Positions 1 to 9,526 of a stretch of 64,000 nucleotides of DNA are shown here, one piece after another. A program made the translations under genes and the position numbers. Location of the stretch: the NCBI GenBank assembly GCA_039812705.1, contig JBDIBA010000002.1, positions 1 through 64,000 on the forward strand. Reading direction: 5' to 3'. Within the stretch, counting starts at the first letter, position 1. Each line of letters opens with the position of its first letter. The DNA is from JBDIBA01 sp039812705. Its GTDB lineage: Bacteria; Actinomycetota; Acidimicrobiia; Acidimicrobiales; JBBSGY01. The notes beneath the pieces were generated by a model. That model did not search any database, was not told the origin of the DNA, and saw nothing but the letters and a program-made list of their open reading frames with translations.

Positions 1-390
1 GACTGTCGCAGCCTTGACCGCAGGTGCCGTGGTGGTTGTGGCCATCATTGTCGTTGTGGTCTCATGCTTGTCCTTGTCCTTGTCCATCTTTTTGTCTTTG
101 TCCTTGTCCTTGTCCTTGTCCTTGTCCTTGTCCATCTTTTTGTCTTCGTGCTTGGACTTGTCCTTGTGATCAGACTTTGACTTGTGATCAGACTTTGACT
201 TGCCCTCGTCGCGGGACTTGCCCTCGTCTTTGGATTTCTCTGAATCGTGAGATTTTGAAGCCATTTCCATCTTGTCTGACTTCCCTGAGGAAGAGTGCTT
301 GCTGGATGAGGCTGCTGCTGTAGTCATGCTGCCGACTGAAATTGCAAAAAAGACGACAGTGGACGCCGCCAATAAGCGTCGAGTGTTCAT
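1..390 (-). CDS. Secreted Asp/Lys-repeat protein (partial, 3' end outside window)
   Basis: Reading the minus strand from ATG at 390 gives an uninterrupted frame of 130 residues that runs off the left edge. It opens with a basic start and hydrophobic stretch (MNTRRLLAAS, then VVFFAISVGS), a typical signal peptide, followed by Ser/Lys/Asp/Glu-rich sequence. Residues about 72-100 are almost pure Asp-Lys dipeptides (DKDKDKDKDK with KKMDK interruptions), then His-Glu and a Thr-rich linker. No folded domain is visible, and the family is not recognised. Highly charged, exported and low in complexity, it may be a surface or ion-binding protein, but that is inference. The end is missing, so any C-terminal anchor cannot be judged. 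Confidence 0.75.
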   Translation of the reverse strand, partial: MNTRRLLAASTVVFFAISVGSMTTAAASSSKHSSSGKSDKMEMASKSHDSEKSKDEGKSRDEGKSKSDHKSKSDHKDKSKHEDKKMDKDKDKDKDKDKDKKMDKDKDKHETTTTMMATTTTAPAVKAATV

Positions 391-466
391 ATGTACCTGC
401 CCGAAGGGGAAATAAAAGATTCCGAAAAAGGAACGGTGGAGGACCGCAATCCCACCATGCCAGGCC

Positions 467-480
467 CGTATCATGATACG
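467..480. promoter_or_regulatory. 14-bp perfect palindrome (possible operator)
   Basis: CGTATCATGATACG is a perfect palindrome in the gap between the leftward secreted-protein gene (start 390) and the rightward SRP RNA gene (from about 590). Its position suits an operator for either transcript. No regulator is assigned. Confidence 0.3.
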
Positions 481-589
481 CAAGGGCAAATTGGTGGAAA
501 TAATTGGGCGCCGGGTTGTGGGTGCCAACCTCTGCTGCCAACCCGCTAGATTCCCAAGGGTTCATTTAACCCAGCAACGGAGCAAGTGC

Positions 590-720
590 CGGATGCTGTG
601 TGCGACGGTTGGGCCCTGCGCAAGGGTGCGCCGTGAACCGAGTCAGGGTCGGAAGGCAGCAGCTCTCAGCGGACTGCGCTTTGTGCCGCAGATCGCTTGG
701 CCGTCGCACAGAGCATCTGC
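590..720 (+). ncRNA. ffs: Signal recognition particle RNA (4.5S-type)
   Basis: The hallmark apical loop of bacterial SRP RNA is present around 635-662 (accgagtcagg, then ggaaggcagcag). The ends pair over a long stem: gatgctgtgtgcgacgg at 592-608 with ccgtcgcacagagcatc at 701-717. This RNA scaffolds Ffh for co-translational targeting to SecYEG. The gene lies just upstream of dnaX, a common actinobacterial arrangement. Exact 5' and 3' ends are estimated from the outer stem. Confidence 0.9.
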
Positions 721-736
721 TTCTAGGCTGACCGTT

Positions 737-2500
737 GTGTCAGACCCCGCGGCCTATCAATCTCTTTACCGTCGCTTTCGCCCGCAACGTTTCGATGAAC
801 TGCTTGGCCAAGACCATGTAGTCCGTGCGTTGCGTAACGCGGTCAACAACGATCGCGTGTCGCATGCGTATCTGTTCAGCGGCCCGCGTGGCACCGGAAA
901 GACTTCGGCTGCACGCATCTTGGGTAAGGCGCTCAATTGCGCGCACATGCAAGACGGCGAACCGGACAACACGTGTGAGTCCTGTGTGCAGGTTGCACAA
1001 GGGTCCAGTCTTGACGTCCATGAGCTTGATGCAGCGTCGAACAATGGTGTTGACGCAATGCGTGAACTGGTTGGTCGTGCGGCTCTGGGAACGCCGGGGC
1101 GCTGGAAGGTCTACATCGTTGACGAAGTCCACATGCTTTCGACTGCGGCCTCTAACGCGCTGCTGAAAACGCTGGAAGAACCACCAGCGCGCGTTGTTTT
1201 CGTGCTGGCAACGACAGATCCTCAAAAAGTTCTGCCGACTATTCGCAGCCGCACGCAGCACTTCGAGTTCAAGTTGCTTGGTTCAACCGAGCTTGAGCGC
1301 CTGGTGAACAACGCCATTAAGTCGGCAGAGTTGAATGTTCCAGATCAGGCACTCGACCTGGTGATTCGCCGTGGACGAGGTTCTGCAAGAGACACCCTTT
1401 CCGCTCTTGATCAGATTGCAGCTGCCGGAATTGTTGATGACGAGTGCGACGTCATGGACGAAATCACCGAAGCGCTTATCGAAAATGACTCGGGACGCGC
1501 GCTTGTTTCTGTTGCGGGCGCAATCAAACAAGGTGTCACGCCGCAACGCATTGCGACTGACTTGTTGGAGTACTTGCGCAACGGTTTTCTTGCATTGATG
1601 GCGCGCAATCTTGTTGGGCTCACTGACGATCAAGCAGAACGTGTTGAAGATCAGGCACGTCGTTTAGGTGCTCCTGGTGTTGTTCGCTCGATGGAGGTGG
1701 TTGGTGAGGCGCTCCAATCAATGCGAGACACCTTGGAGCCAAGGGTTGATCTTGAAGTCGCCGTCGTTCGTTTGACGAAGCCAGAGCTCAGTGCTGACCC
1801 CGCTGCGCTGTTAGTGCGCATTGAACAGTTGGAAAAACAGCTTGCGGCTGGTGTTCCTGCGCCTAGTCAAGCCGTCAGCACGCCATCTCGGGATGAACGG
1901 CCTGCAACGCCTGAACCAGCGGCGCCAACCCATCCAGCCCCGAGCAGCTCGCCGGCGCCTGCATCACTTGGCTCATTGCGGCGCAGTGGTCGTGGATCTC
2001 AGCAGACGGCCAAGCAGAGTGCGCCTTCCGGCGGGCCGCGTCCCCAGCAGGCACCGGCCGCTCAGTCAGCAACTGCAGCATCGGAGAATGGTCAGACGAC
2101 GGGGCCGATGGATGTTGGCGTTGTCACTGCCGCATGGGAATCCAGCATTGGACCAAACCTTGCGCAAAAAGCGCGCGCACGCTTCAAGGCGGGGCGAATC
2201 ACGAACGTCGCAAGCAACACCGTGACGTTTTCATTTCCAAACTTTGCGCACCGCACGCGCTGTGAAGAAGTGCAGAACGACGTTGCTGCGGCATTCACAC
2301 AACATTTTGGACGCCCGGTGACATTGGTGTTGTCCGACGATGAAAGCCATCAGTCGACCGCAGTTGCAGAGAAGCAGGTTCCCAACACGCACGACGACAT
2401 GGTCGATGTTGCAGACACCATCGTGGCAGACGACGCGCGAGAGTTCTCTGTAGAAGAACGCATTCGCGCAGCATTTCCAGGCAGTGAAGAGGTCAAGTAA
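737..2500 (+). CDS. dnaX: DNA polymerase III subunit gamma/tau
   Basis: Clamp-loader ATPase of the replicative polymerase, about 587 aa. The Walker A motif GPRGTGKT is at residues 49-56, Walker B VYIVDE at 125-130 and the sensor region TLEEPP at 145-150. A Pro/Ala/Ser-rich linker (about 370-460) leads to a tau-like C-terminal domain. I chose GTG 737 because the open frame upstream runs through the SRP RNA and homology begins at AYQSLYRRFRP. There is no Shine-Dalgarno, but a TAGGCT hexamer at 724-729 would fit a leaderless transcript. In the zinc module only three of the usual four cysteines are seen (C68, C80, C83); Asp77 occupies the remaining place. The stop overlaps the recR ATG by one base. 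Confidence 0.95.
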   Translation: MSDPAAYQSLYRRFRPQRFDELLGQDHVVRALRNAVNNDRVSHAYLFSGPRGTGKTSAARILGKALNCAHMQDGEPDNTCESCVQVAQGSSLDVHELDAASNNGVDAMRELVGRAALGTPGRWKVYIVDEVHMLSTAASNALLKTLEEPPARVVFVLATTDPQKVLPTIRSRTQHFEFKLLGSTELERLVNNAIKSAELNVPDQALDLVIRRGRGSARDTLSALDQIAAAGIVDDECDVMDEITEALIENDSGRALVSVAGAIKQGVTPQRIATDLLEYLRNGFLALMARNLVGLTDDQAERVEDQARRLGAPGVVRSMEVVGEALQSMRDTLEPRVDLEVAVVRLTKPELSADPAALLVRIEQLEKQLAAGVPAPSQAVSTPSRDERPATPEPAAPTHPAPSSSPAPASLGSLRRSGRGSQQTAKQSAPSGGPRPQQAPAAQSATAASENGQTTGPMDVGVVTAAWESSIGPNLAQKARARFKAGRITNVASNTVTFSFPNFAHRTRCEEVQNDVAAAFTQHFGRPVTLVLSDDESHQSTAVAEKQVPNTHDDMVDVADTIVADDAREFSVEERIRAAFPGSEEVK

Positions 2501-3105
2501 TGGCCAGTTACCCGCCAGCGGTTCAGAGTCTGATTGACGAGTTCGGAAGACTTCCGGGAATTGGCCCCAAATCTGCGCAGCGCATTGCGTTTCACATGTT
2601 GAAGTTGCCCCTGCTTGACGCTCAGCGTTTGGCGCAGTCAATTATGGAGGCAAAGGAAAAGGTCGCGTTCTGTGAGCGATGTTTCAATGTTTCCGAGAAC
2701 AATTTGTGCGACATCTGCGCCGACGCACGCCGCGACAACCACATTGTTTGTGTTGTTGAGGACTCCAAAGATGTGGTTGCTGTTGAGCGCACAAACGAGT
2801 ACCGCGGCAAGTATCACGTGTTGCAAGGCGCCATCAATCCAATTGAGGGTATTGGCCCCGACCAGCTTCGCGTTAAGGAATTGCTTGCGCGTGTTGAACC
2901 CGAAGAGATCAAGGAAATCATTCTCTGCACCAACCCAAACCTTGAGGGTGAAGCAACTGCCATGTATTTGGCGCGTTTGTTTGGCCCGCTTGGCCTTTCG
3001 GTGACACGCGTGGCATCGGGCCTTCCAGTTGGTGGTGACCTTGAGTACGCAGATGAGTTGACTTTGGGTAGGGCGCTTGAAGGTAGAAGGTCTGTAGCGG
3101 GCTGA
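2500..3105 (+). CDS. recR: Recombination protein RecR
   Basis: RecR works with RecO and RecF to load RecA on gapped DNA. The 201-aa length is normal. A helix-hairpin-helix region (GRLPGIGPKSAQR) is near residue 20, a four-cysteine zinc finger is at C58, C61, C70 and C73, and a Toprim domain follows from about residue 80 (VCVVEDSKD). The start overlaps the dnaX stop (TAATG), so the two are translationally coupled, as in many bacteria. Confidence 0.97.
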   Translation: MASYPPAVQSLIDEFGRLPGIGPKSAQRIAFHMLKLPLLDAQRLAQSIMEAKEKVAFCERCFNVSENNLCDICADARRDNHIVCVVEDSKDVVAVERTNEYRGKYHVLQGAINPIEGIGPDQLRVKELLARVEPEEIKEIILCTNPNLEGEATAMYLARLFGPLGLSVTRVASGLPVGGDLEYADELTLGRALEGRRSVAG

Positions 3106-3121
3106 CGTTGAAAGGCATGCG

Positions 3122-3997
3122 GTGATTGTTCATCTGATTGACGGCACTTATGAATTGTTCCGACAGTTCTTTGGCAGACCGGGTCACATTGCACCGCACG
3201 GTCACGATGTCGGCGCGATGCGAGGCGTATTGCAGTCGACCCTTGCGCTTATCGAGCAGGGTGCAACTCACTTAGGTGTTGCAACTGACCATGTAATTGA
3301 GTCGTTTCGCAACGAGTTGTTCGACGGTTACAAGTCTGGTGACGGAATTGACCCCGCATTGTTGTGGCAGTTTCATCCGCTGGAAGAAGGACTGCAGCTG
3401 ATGGGTGTTACCACTTGGCCATCGATCAAGGTTGAGGCTGACGATTCATTGGCGTCGGCTGCATTGATTGCCCAACAAGACAGCCGCGTCAAACAAGTGC
3501 GCATCCTGAGTCCCGACAAGGACTTGGCGCAGTGCGTCAATGGGTCTGCGGTGGTGCAAGTCGATCGACGCAAAGACGTTGTTTTCGATGAAGGCGCCGT
3601 GATTGAAAAGTTTGGAGTCTTGCCAACATCAATTCCTGATTACTTGGCCCTCGTTGGTGATTCCGCGGATGGCTACCCCGGCATTGCAGGCTTTGGCGCC
3701 AAATCGACAGCCACTCTGTTGATGCAGTTCAAGACAATTGAAGCTATTCCTCAAGATGTTTCACAGTGGGGTGCGGTTCGTGGCGCTGCAAAGTTGTCCG
3801 AGAATCTGCAAGCCAACTACCAAGACGCACTGTTGTTCAAGGAGCTTGCAACCCTTCGCACTCAACCACCCGTTATTGACAGCGTCGATGAGCTGGCATG
3901 GCGAGGCCCGACTGACGCGTTTAGCGAGTGGTGCGAACGTCACGATGCGACGGCCATTTGCAAACGCGCGACAAAACTTGCCGAGAAAGTTCTCTAA
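3122..3997 (+). CDS. 5'-3' exonuclease / flap endonuclease (PolA N-domain type)
   Basis: A 291-aa stand-alone protein with the PIN-like fold of the polymerase I 5' nuclease domain. Metal-binding acidic residues are visible in LIDGTYELFR near the N-terminus, in VEADD, in SPDKDLAQ and in GDSADGYPGIAGFGAKS, the last also being the helix-3-turn-helix DNA-binding segment. It probably removes RNA primers or flaps. The start is GTG 3122, after AAAGG seven bases upstream, 16 bases behind recR, so it likely shares the dnaX-recR transcript. It could instead be a specialised paralogue alongside a full-length PolA elsewhere. Confidence 0.85.
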   Translation: MIVHLIDGTYELFRQFFGRPGHIAPHGHDVGAMRGVLQSTLALIEQGATHLGVATDHVIESFRNELFDGYKSGDGIDPALLWQFHPLEEGLQLMGVTTWPSIKVEADDSLASAALIAQQDSRVKQVRILSPDKDLAQCVNGSAVVQVDRRKDVVFDEGAVIEKFGVLPTSIPDYLALVGDSADGYPGIAGFGAKSTATLLMQFKTIEAIPQDVSQWGAVRGAAKLSENLQANYQDALLFKELATLRTQPPVIDSVDELAWRGPTDAFSEWCERHDATAICKRATKLAEKVL

Positions 3998-4648
3998 TCA
4001 GCTGAGGCTTTGATCGGCGCAGCTTGCGATGGTCGAGCGCAAGCTGGGGTTGATTTCCGAACGTGGTCGCGTCAAAGCCTGTTGATTTGCCGTGTTAACC
4101 CACTTGTGTGACAACGATCCATCCTGCTTCCTTGTCAGTTCAAGTGACTTGGCAAAGCAGCGACCCGAAACGTTGTAAATCATGTACGTGCGAGTGCTGT
4201 TATTACTTCCGAGAGACGGCGCATCTTTGACGCGGTTGCCAGAACTTGCGTCGAGTAGGTAAAAGTCCCTTGCGGTTTCAGGTCGTGCTTGGTTTTCAAG
4301 AACTTGGACCTTGCCATCGCTGTCAATTGAAACCGTAAGAGGTGGATAGTCGGAGATCTGCTTGGCAACGCTGTTGCGCGGCGCGCTGCGTTGTTTGTCT
4401 TGATCGGCCTGCTGCTGGTTTGTGGTTGTAGTGGTGCCCGGCTGCTGGTTCTCGCTTTGAGACGATCCTGGTCGCGGAGCGTTGCCTTGTGCGGAACTGT
4501 TATCCCTGTCCCAGGAGCTTGTGGCTAACCAACCGATGAATCCGGCCGCTAGCGCTGCGCCAATGCTCCGCCACCTTACGATGGCGTTGCGTTTTTCGTT
4601 TGCCGGGCGCTTCCCTGAGCGAAATCTTGGGAGAAAGGGAAGTGGCAT
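3998..4648 (-). CDS. Membrane-anchored exported protein, paralogue 1 of a tandem triplet
   Basis: 216 aa; no known family recognised. A basic N-terminus is followed by one hydrophobic segment (IGAALAAGFIGWLATSSW, residues about 29-46), then a Gln/Ser/Thr-rich linker and a small C-terminal module. That module shows DGKVQVL, YLLDASSGN, YMIYNVSGRC and a cysteine close to the end (SCADQ). The two genes upstream on the same strand carry the same order of motifs, so this is the last member of a three-gene tandem family. The two shared cysteines could form a disulfide outside the cytoplasm. The gene is separated by three bases from its neighbour and abuts the exonuclease gene tail to tail. Confidence 0.75.
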   Translation of the reverse strand: MPLPFLPRFRSGKRPANEKRNAIVRWRSIGAALAAGFIGWLATSSWDRDNSSAQGNAPRPGSSQSENQQPGTTTTTNQQQADQDKQRSAPRNSVAKQISDYPPLTVSIDSDGKVQVLENQARPETARDFYLLDASSGNRVKDAPSLGSNNSTRTYMIYNVSGRCFAKSLELTRKQDGSLSHKWVNTANQQALTRPRSEINPSLRSTIASCADQSLS

Positions 4649-4651
4649 CGG

Positions 4652-5245
4652 TCAGATTCCCAACCCGAGAGTGGATGGGTTCTGTGCGGGAATCGCAGCG
4701 GGGTGGGCCGTCGAGGTAAGTGATTGTGCCGACGGCTTTTCGAGGAGTAAACGGTTGATGGCTGGGCGACACCTGGTAATCACCGCACGACCCGTCTTGT
4801 GAACATCGCTTGAGTTCAAGGCCCACACGGGCTGTCGTTCGACTGCGACAAATCTGAACCGGCCGTTTCCGTCGCCTTCGATCGCGAGCGTCGCACAACC
4901 GGCCTTTTCGTTGTAAAAGAAGTAAGGGCCCTTATCGTCAATGTCTGTCTTTGGACCGCGACGCAACCCGGTTTCAGCGTTGAAAATGGTTGCGGGCCCG
5001 TAGGGAGTCTTCGCACTGACAATGCCTTTGGCGTCGACGAAGATGCGAAACGTTTGGCGCCCTTGAAGGTCTTTGATCACCTTGCCGTTCGTGCGTGCCG
5101 GAGCGGGGTCAGTGCCTCCTGAGCTAGATGATGTTGCTCGCGGCGTGGCTGGGGGTTCGTTTTGAGGCCTTCCACTGTCCATGTGTATAGCTAGACACCC
5201 GACTAAGAGGGCCAATACGGCAGCCCCCGCGTCTCCGTTACTCAT
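4652..5245 (-). CDS. Exported protein, paralogue 2 of a tandem triplet
   Basis: 197 aa of unknown function. The N-terminus is hydrophobic and contains a lipobox-like LVGC, though the usual basic residues are missing before it. A Pro/Ser/Thr linker follows, then the shared module: DAKGIVSA, IFNAETGLR, YFFYNEKAGC and a late cysteine (VITRCRP). The start ATG at 5245 overlaps the upstream paralogue by 8 bp, which suggests one transcript and coupled translation for the triplet. The alternative is a signal-anchored rather than lipid-anchored protein. Confidence 0.7.
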   Translation of the reverse strand: MSNGDAGAAVLALLVGCLAIHMDSGRPQNEPPATPRATSSSSGGTDPAPARTNGKVIKDLQGRQTFRIFVDAKGIVSAKTPYGPATIFNAETGLRRGPKTDIDDKGPYFFYNEKAGCATLAIEGDGNGRFRFVAVERQPVWALNSSDVHKTGRAVITRCRPAINRLLLEKPSAQSLTSTAHPAAIPAQNPSTLGLGI

Positions 5246-5903
5246 CAGTCAAGGATCGCAAGAGGCTGTCTGTGCTTTGTGGTGTTGCAGAGCCCTTCGC
5301 GGCTGGGTGGGCGGCCTGTGCCGCTTCTACTTTCCACTGAACTTCGCAGAGGTGGCGGATCTCATCGTTGGCCGGGGTGGCCAGTTCCCAGTCTTTGAAC
5401 AAGGGGGCATCGCGCAACGGACTTACCTCAGCCAGCCAATGGCCGCGCTCGTGAGGCTCGGCGTCAGCTTTGTTGTTTCCGTTCGGGATGAAGGAAAGCC
5501 TGAAGGCCTCGGTGCACCCGCCGCGACGGTCGTAGGCAAAGAGGTCTCGGTTTTCCAGGTTGGGGGCCGAACTTGCGGGGGTGGTGGATAGGGCAAGGCC
5601 CGTGCTCGCGTCATAGAGCTCTGCGCGTTGGGGTTTCCCGGTTTCGGGTGTGTAGTACGCGTCGATCTTGCCGTCATCGCCAAAGTGGATGGCGAACTTG
5701 TTGCCGAGTCTGTTCTCGGGCAAGTACATGTCGTCAAAACCGGCGTCCGAGCAACCGCTGGCAACGATGACCACGGCGGTTGCACCGCCCACGAGGCGCA
5801 ACCCGCGTCGGCGTGCCCGAGAGGCCGCGGGGGAGATGGACGAGGACGCAAAGGTGTCGCCGATGGCCGGATAAGGATTGCGTTGCGTTCGTTTCGAAAA
5901 CAT
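5238..5903 (-). CDS. Putative lipoprotein, paralogue 3 of a tandem triplet
   Basis: 221 aa of unknown function, first gene of the minus-strand triplet. An Arg-rich stretch (SRARRRGLRL) precedes a hydrophobic segment ending in VASGC, a plausible lipoprotein cleavage site near residue 50, which is late for a signal peptide. The real start may therefore be downstream. The shared module follows: DDGKIDAYY, LYDASTGLAL, LFAYDRRGGC and a late cysteine (RHLCEVQ). It diverges from the carboxylase gene at 6003; the 99-bp gap must hold promoters for both. Confidence 0.7.
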   Translation of the reverse strand: MFSKRTQRNPYPAIGDTFASSSISPAASRARRRGLRLVGGATAVVIVASGCSDAGFDDMYLPENRLGNKFAIHFGDDGKIDAYYTPETGKPQRAELYDASTGLALSTTPASSAPNLENRDLFAYDRRGGCTEAFRLSFIPNGNNKADAEPHERGHWLAEVSPLRDAPLFKDWELATPANDEIRHLCEVQWKVEAAQAAHPAAKGSATPQSTDSLLRSLTDE

Positions 5904-6002
5904 CGCAGAGATCTTGGCCTGAGCTGGTCATTCAGACAACTTGAGGCGGAGTGTCCGACGAACGACCTTGGTGGCGTCGACAGGTGAGTAGCCTGCGCCC
6001 CC

Positions 6003-7559
<1,557 letters not shown>

Positions 7560-7568
7560 GATTCCTTG

Positions 7569-7802
7569 ATGGTCGCGCGCCTTGTCCTAGAAGACCAGCC
7601 AGAGCCCACCGAAGGCCCCCGTCAACCTCACCCGCGAGACATGGCGGCCATTGTTGCGGCCACCGAGGTCATGTGGCCACGTCCAACCGTGGAAGAAGAC
7701 GTCGGTCAAACGGCTGATGCCGTGTGGAAGTTTGCCAATCGTTGGTGGCATGGCGGCAGCGTTTTGCAGCGTGGCCGCCCCCGCAGACCGTCTTCGTTTT
7801 AG
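7569..7802 (+). CDS. Small protein, possible acyl-CoA carboxylase epsilon-like subunit
   Basis: 77 aa, starting nine bases after the carboxylase beta gene. A short Ala-rich helix-like piece (MAAIVAATEVMWPR) is followed by AVWKFANRWWHGG and a basic end. Actinobacterial carboxylase epsilon subunits are similarly short, sit right behind the beta gene, and have an N-terminal helix plus a conserved Trp/Arg segment. The match is weak and rests mostly on position and size. TTG at 7566 is an alternative start. Confidence 0.45.
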   Translation: MVARLVLEDQPEPTEGPRQPHPRDMAAIVAATEVMWPRPTVEEDVGQTADAVWKFANRWWHGGSVLQRGRPRRPSSF

Positions 7803-7811
7803 GCTGGGCGT

Positions 7812-8291
7812 GTGGAAATTCATGAAACGCCTTTGCCCGGAGTCGGTACGCGTTATGACTTCGAGACAAGTGACGGCAAGCAGGCAGGCGTGGTCATTCA
7901 CCACACCGGCCGTCGCGAACTGATCACGTTTGACCGTCAAGACCCCGATCTGTGCCGAGACGTGGTGAACCTCAGCGAGGAAGAGGCTGAAACCCTCGCG
8001 GGTTTGTTGGGGACGGCTCGTCTGAAGGGCCCTCTCAAGCAGCTGCAACAGCGCATCGAGGGGTTGACCATTGACTGGATCCCCATCCTTGCAGGGTCAA
8101 CTTTTGCGGATCGCCCGATGGGCGACACCCAGGCTCGTACCAAAACCGGGGCTTCAATTGTTGCCGTTGTTCGAGGCGATGAGCCTTTTCCATCACCCCG
8201 ACCAGACTTTGTGTTCAAGGCAAATGATTTCGTGGTGGCAGTTGGCACGACAGAAGGCATTAGGGCGCTCGGCAAGATCCTGAACGGATAA
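7812..8291 (+). CDS. K+/H+ antiporter regulatory subunit (RCK_C/TrkA-C domain, KhtT-like)
   Basis: 159 aa. The C-terminal half (about 80-159) has the TrkA-C pattern (TGASIVAVVRGDEPFPSP, FKANDFVVAVGTTEGI), which binds a small ligand and gates partner channels or antiporters. The N-terminal half matches the extra domain of KhtT/AmhM-type proteins (GVGTRYDFETSDGKQAGVVIH, split over residues 10-30). The antiporter gene follows after four bases, so the two form a two-component K+ or NH4+ efflux system in the membrane. The start is GTG at 7812. Confidence 0.88.
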   Translation: MEIHETPLPGVGTRYDFETSDGKQAGVVIHHTGRRELITFDRQDPDLCRDVVNLSEEEAETLAGLLGTARLKGPLKQLQQRIEGLTIDWIPILAGSTFADRPMGDTQARTKTGASIVAVVRGDEPFPSPRPDFVFKANDFVVAVGTTEGIRALGKILNG

Positions 8292-8295
8292 TTCA

Positions 8296-9477
8296 GTGCA
8301 CGACATGTCGATTGCACTGATCGAGCTGGGGTTGGTCGTACTTGCGCTGGGCTTGCTCGCGCGAATTGCGCATCACTTTGGCTTGTCGCCAGTGCCCTTG
8401 TACTTGCTGGTCGGACTGGCGTTTGGCCACGGTGGAGTCCTGCCGATTGTGAAGTCAACGGAGTTCATTGAACTTGCCGCGGAAATCGGCGTCATCTTGT
8501 TGTTGTTCTTGTTGGGCCTGGAATATTCGGCCGAAGAACTTGTCAGCAGTCTCAAATCAAACAGTCCGGCGGGCCTTTTCGACTTTGTCGCAAACTTCAC
8601 GCCTGGTTTCGTTGCGGGACTCTTGTTGGGTTGGAGCCCGATTACTTCGGTGGTGTTGGGCGGTGTCACATACGTTTCGTCTTCGGGAATTGTTGCCAAG
8701 ACTTTGACCGACTTGGGCCGCATTGGTAACCGCGAAACTCCAACAATCCTTTCAATCCTCGTGTTCGAAGATCTGGCGATGGCGCTTTACTTGCCAATCG
8801 TTACGGGCTTGTTGATCGGCAGTGGCATTGGAACAACGTTGCGTTTGGTCGGGGTCGCACTGGCCACCGTGTGTTTGATTCTTGCTGTCGCTCTTCGTTG
8901 GGGTCACAGGTTGTCGCGCCTGATTGGCCGACCGAACGATGAAGTGTTGTTGCTGTTGGTGATGGGCACCGCTTTGCTTGTCGCCGGTTTTGCAAACGCA
9001 TTGAACGTAAGTGCCGGCGTTGGCGCATTTTTGGTTGGCATTGCACTGTCGGGACCGGTTGCCCACGGCGCTCAACAGTTGCTCAGCCCGTTGCGAGACC
9101 TGTTTGCTGCTGTGTTCTTTGTCTTCTTTGGATTGCAGACAAACCCGTCCGACATACCTCCGGTGTTTGTTGTTGCACTTGCGCTGGCAATCGTTACCTC
9201 GCTGACCAAGTTTGGGACTGGCTACCTGGCAGCACGGCGCGCAGGCATTGCAAAGATGGGTTCGAAACGGGCCGGAGCCGCGCTGATTGCCAGAGGCGAG
9301 TTCTCTGTGGTCATTGCCGGGTTGAGCGTTGCCGCCGGCGGCGAACCTGGTTTGGGGCCACTTGTTGCGGCCTACGTGATGATCCTCGCGGTCAGCGGAC
9401 CAATCCTCACGCGATTCGTCGGTGTTAGACGCACGCCGGCGCCGGAAGTCGCGGCTCCTGTGTCAACCAGAACCTGA
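8296..9477 (+). CDS. Cation:proton antiporter, CPA2 family (KhtU/KefB-like membrane subunit)
   Basis: 393 aa with about 12 hydrophobic segments. Family signatures visible are GLAFGHGGVLP, LLFLLGLEYS, LVFEDLAMALYLP and SAGVGAFLVGIALSG, plus a C-terminal RGEFSVVIAGL motif typical of CPA2 exchangers. It exchanges K+ (or another monovalent cation) for protons and is probably controlled by the RCK_C subunit encoded just upstream. The start is GTG 8296; ATG 8305 is possible. Confidence 0.9.
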   Translation: MHDMSIALIELGLVVLALGLLARIAHHFGLSPVPLYLLVGLAFGHGGVLPIVKSTEFIELAAEIGVILLLFLLGLEYSAEELVSSLKSNSPAGLFDFVANFTPGFVAGLLLGWSPITSVVLGGVTYVSSSGIVAKTLTDLGRIGNRETPTILSILVFEDLAMALYLPIVTGLLIGSGIGTTLRLVGVALATVCLILAVALRWGHRLSRLIGRPNDEVLLLLVMGTALLVAGFANALNVSAGVGAFLVGIALSGPVAHGAQQLLSPLRDLFAAVFFVFFGLQTNPSDIPPVFVVALALAIVTSLTKFGTGYLAARRAGIAKMGSKRAGAALIARGEFSVVIAGLSVAAGGEPGLGPLVAAYVMILAVSGPILTRFVGVRRTPAPEVAAPVSTRT

Positions 9478-9526
9478 CGCAGTTGGCGCGTTGAAGACCA
9501 ACTGCTGGTCGGTAACAACTAGCCGG

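Noticed and set aside
24..323. Plus-strand frame rich in Cys/Pro over the first 300 bases
   Set aside because: It is the complement of the Asp/Lys repeat gene; the minus frame has a signal peptide and sensible composition.
473..736. N-terminal extension of dnaX
   Set aside because: It would translate the SRP RNA gene and has no DnaX similarity before AYQSLYRRF.
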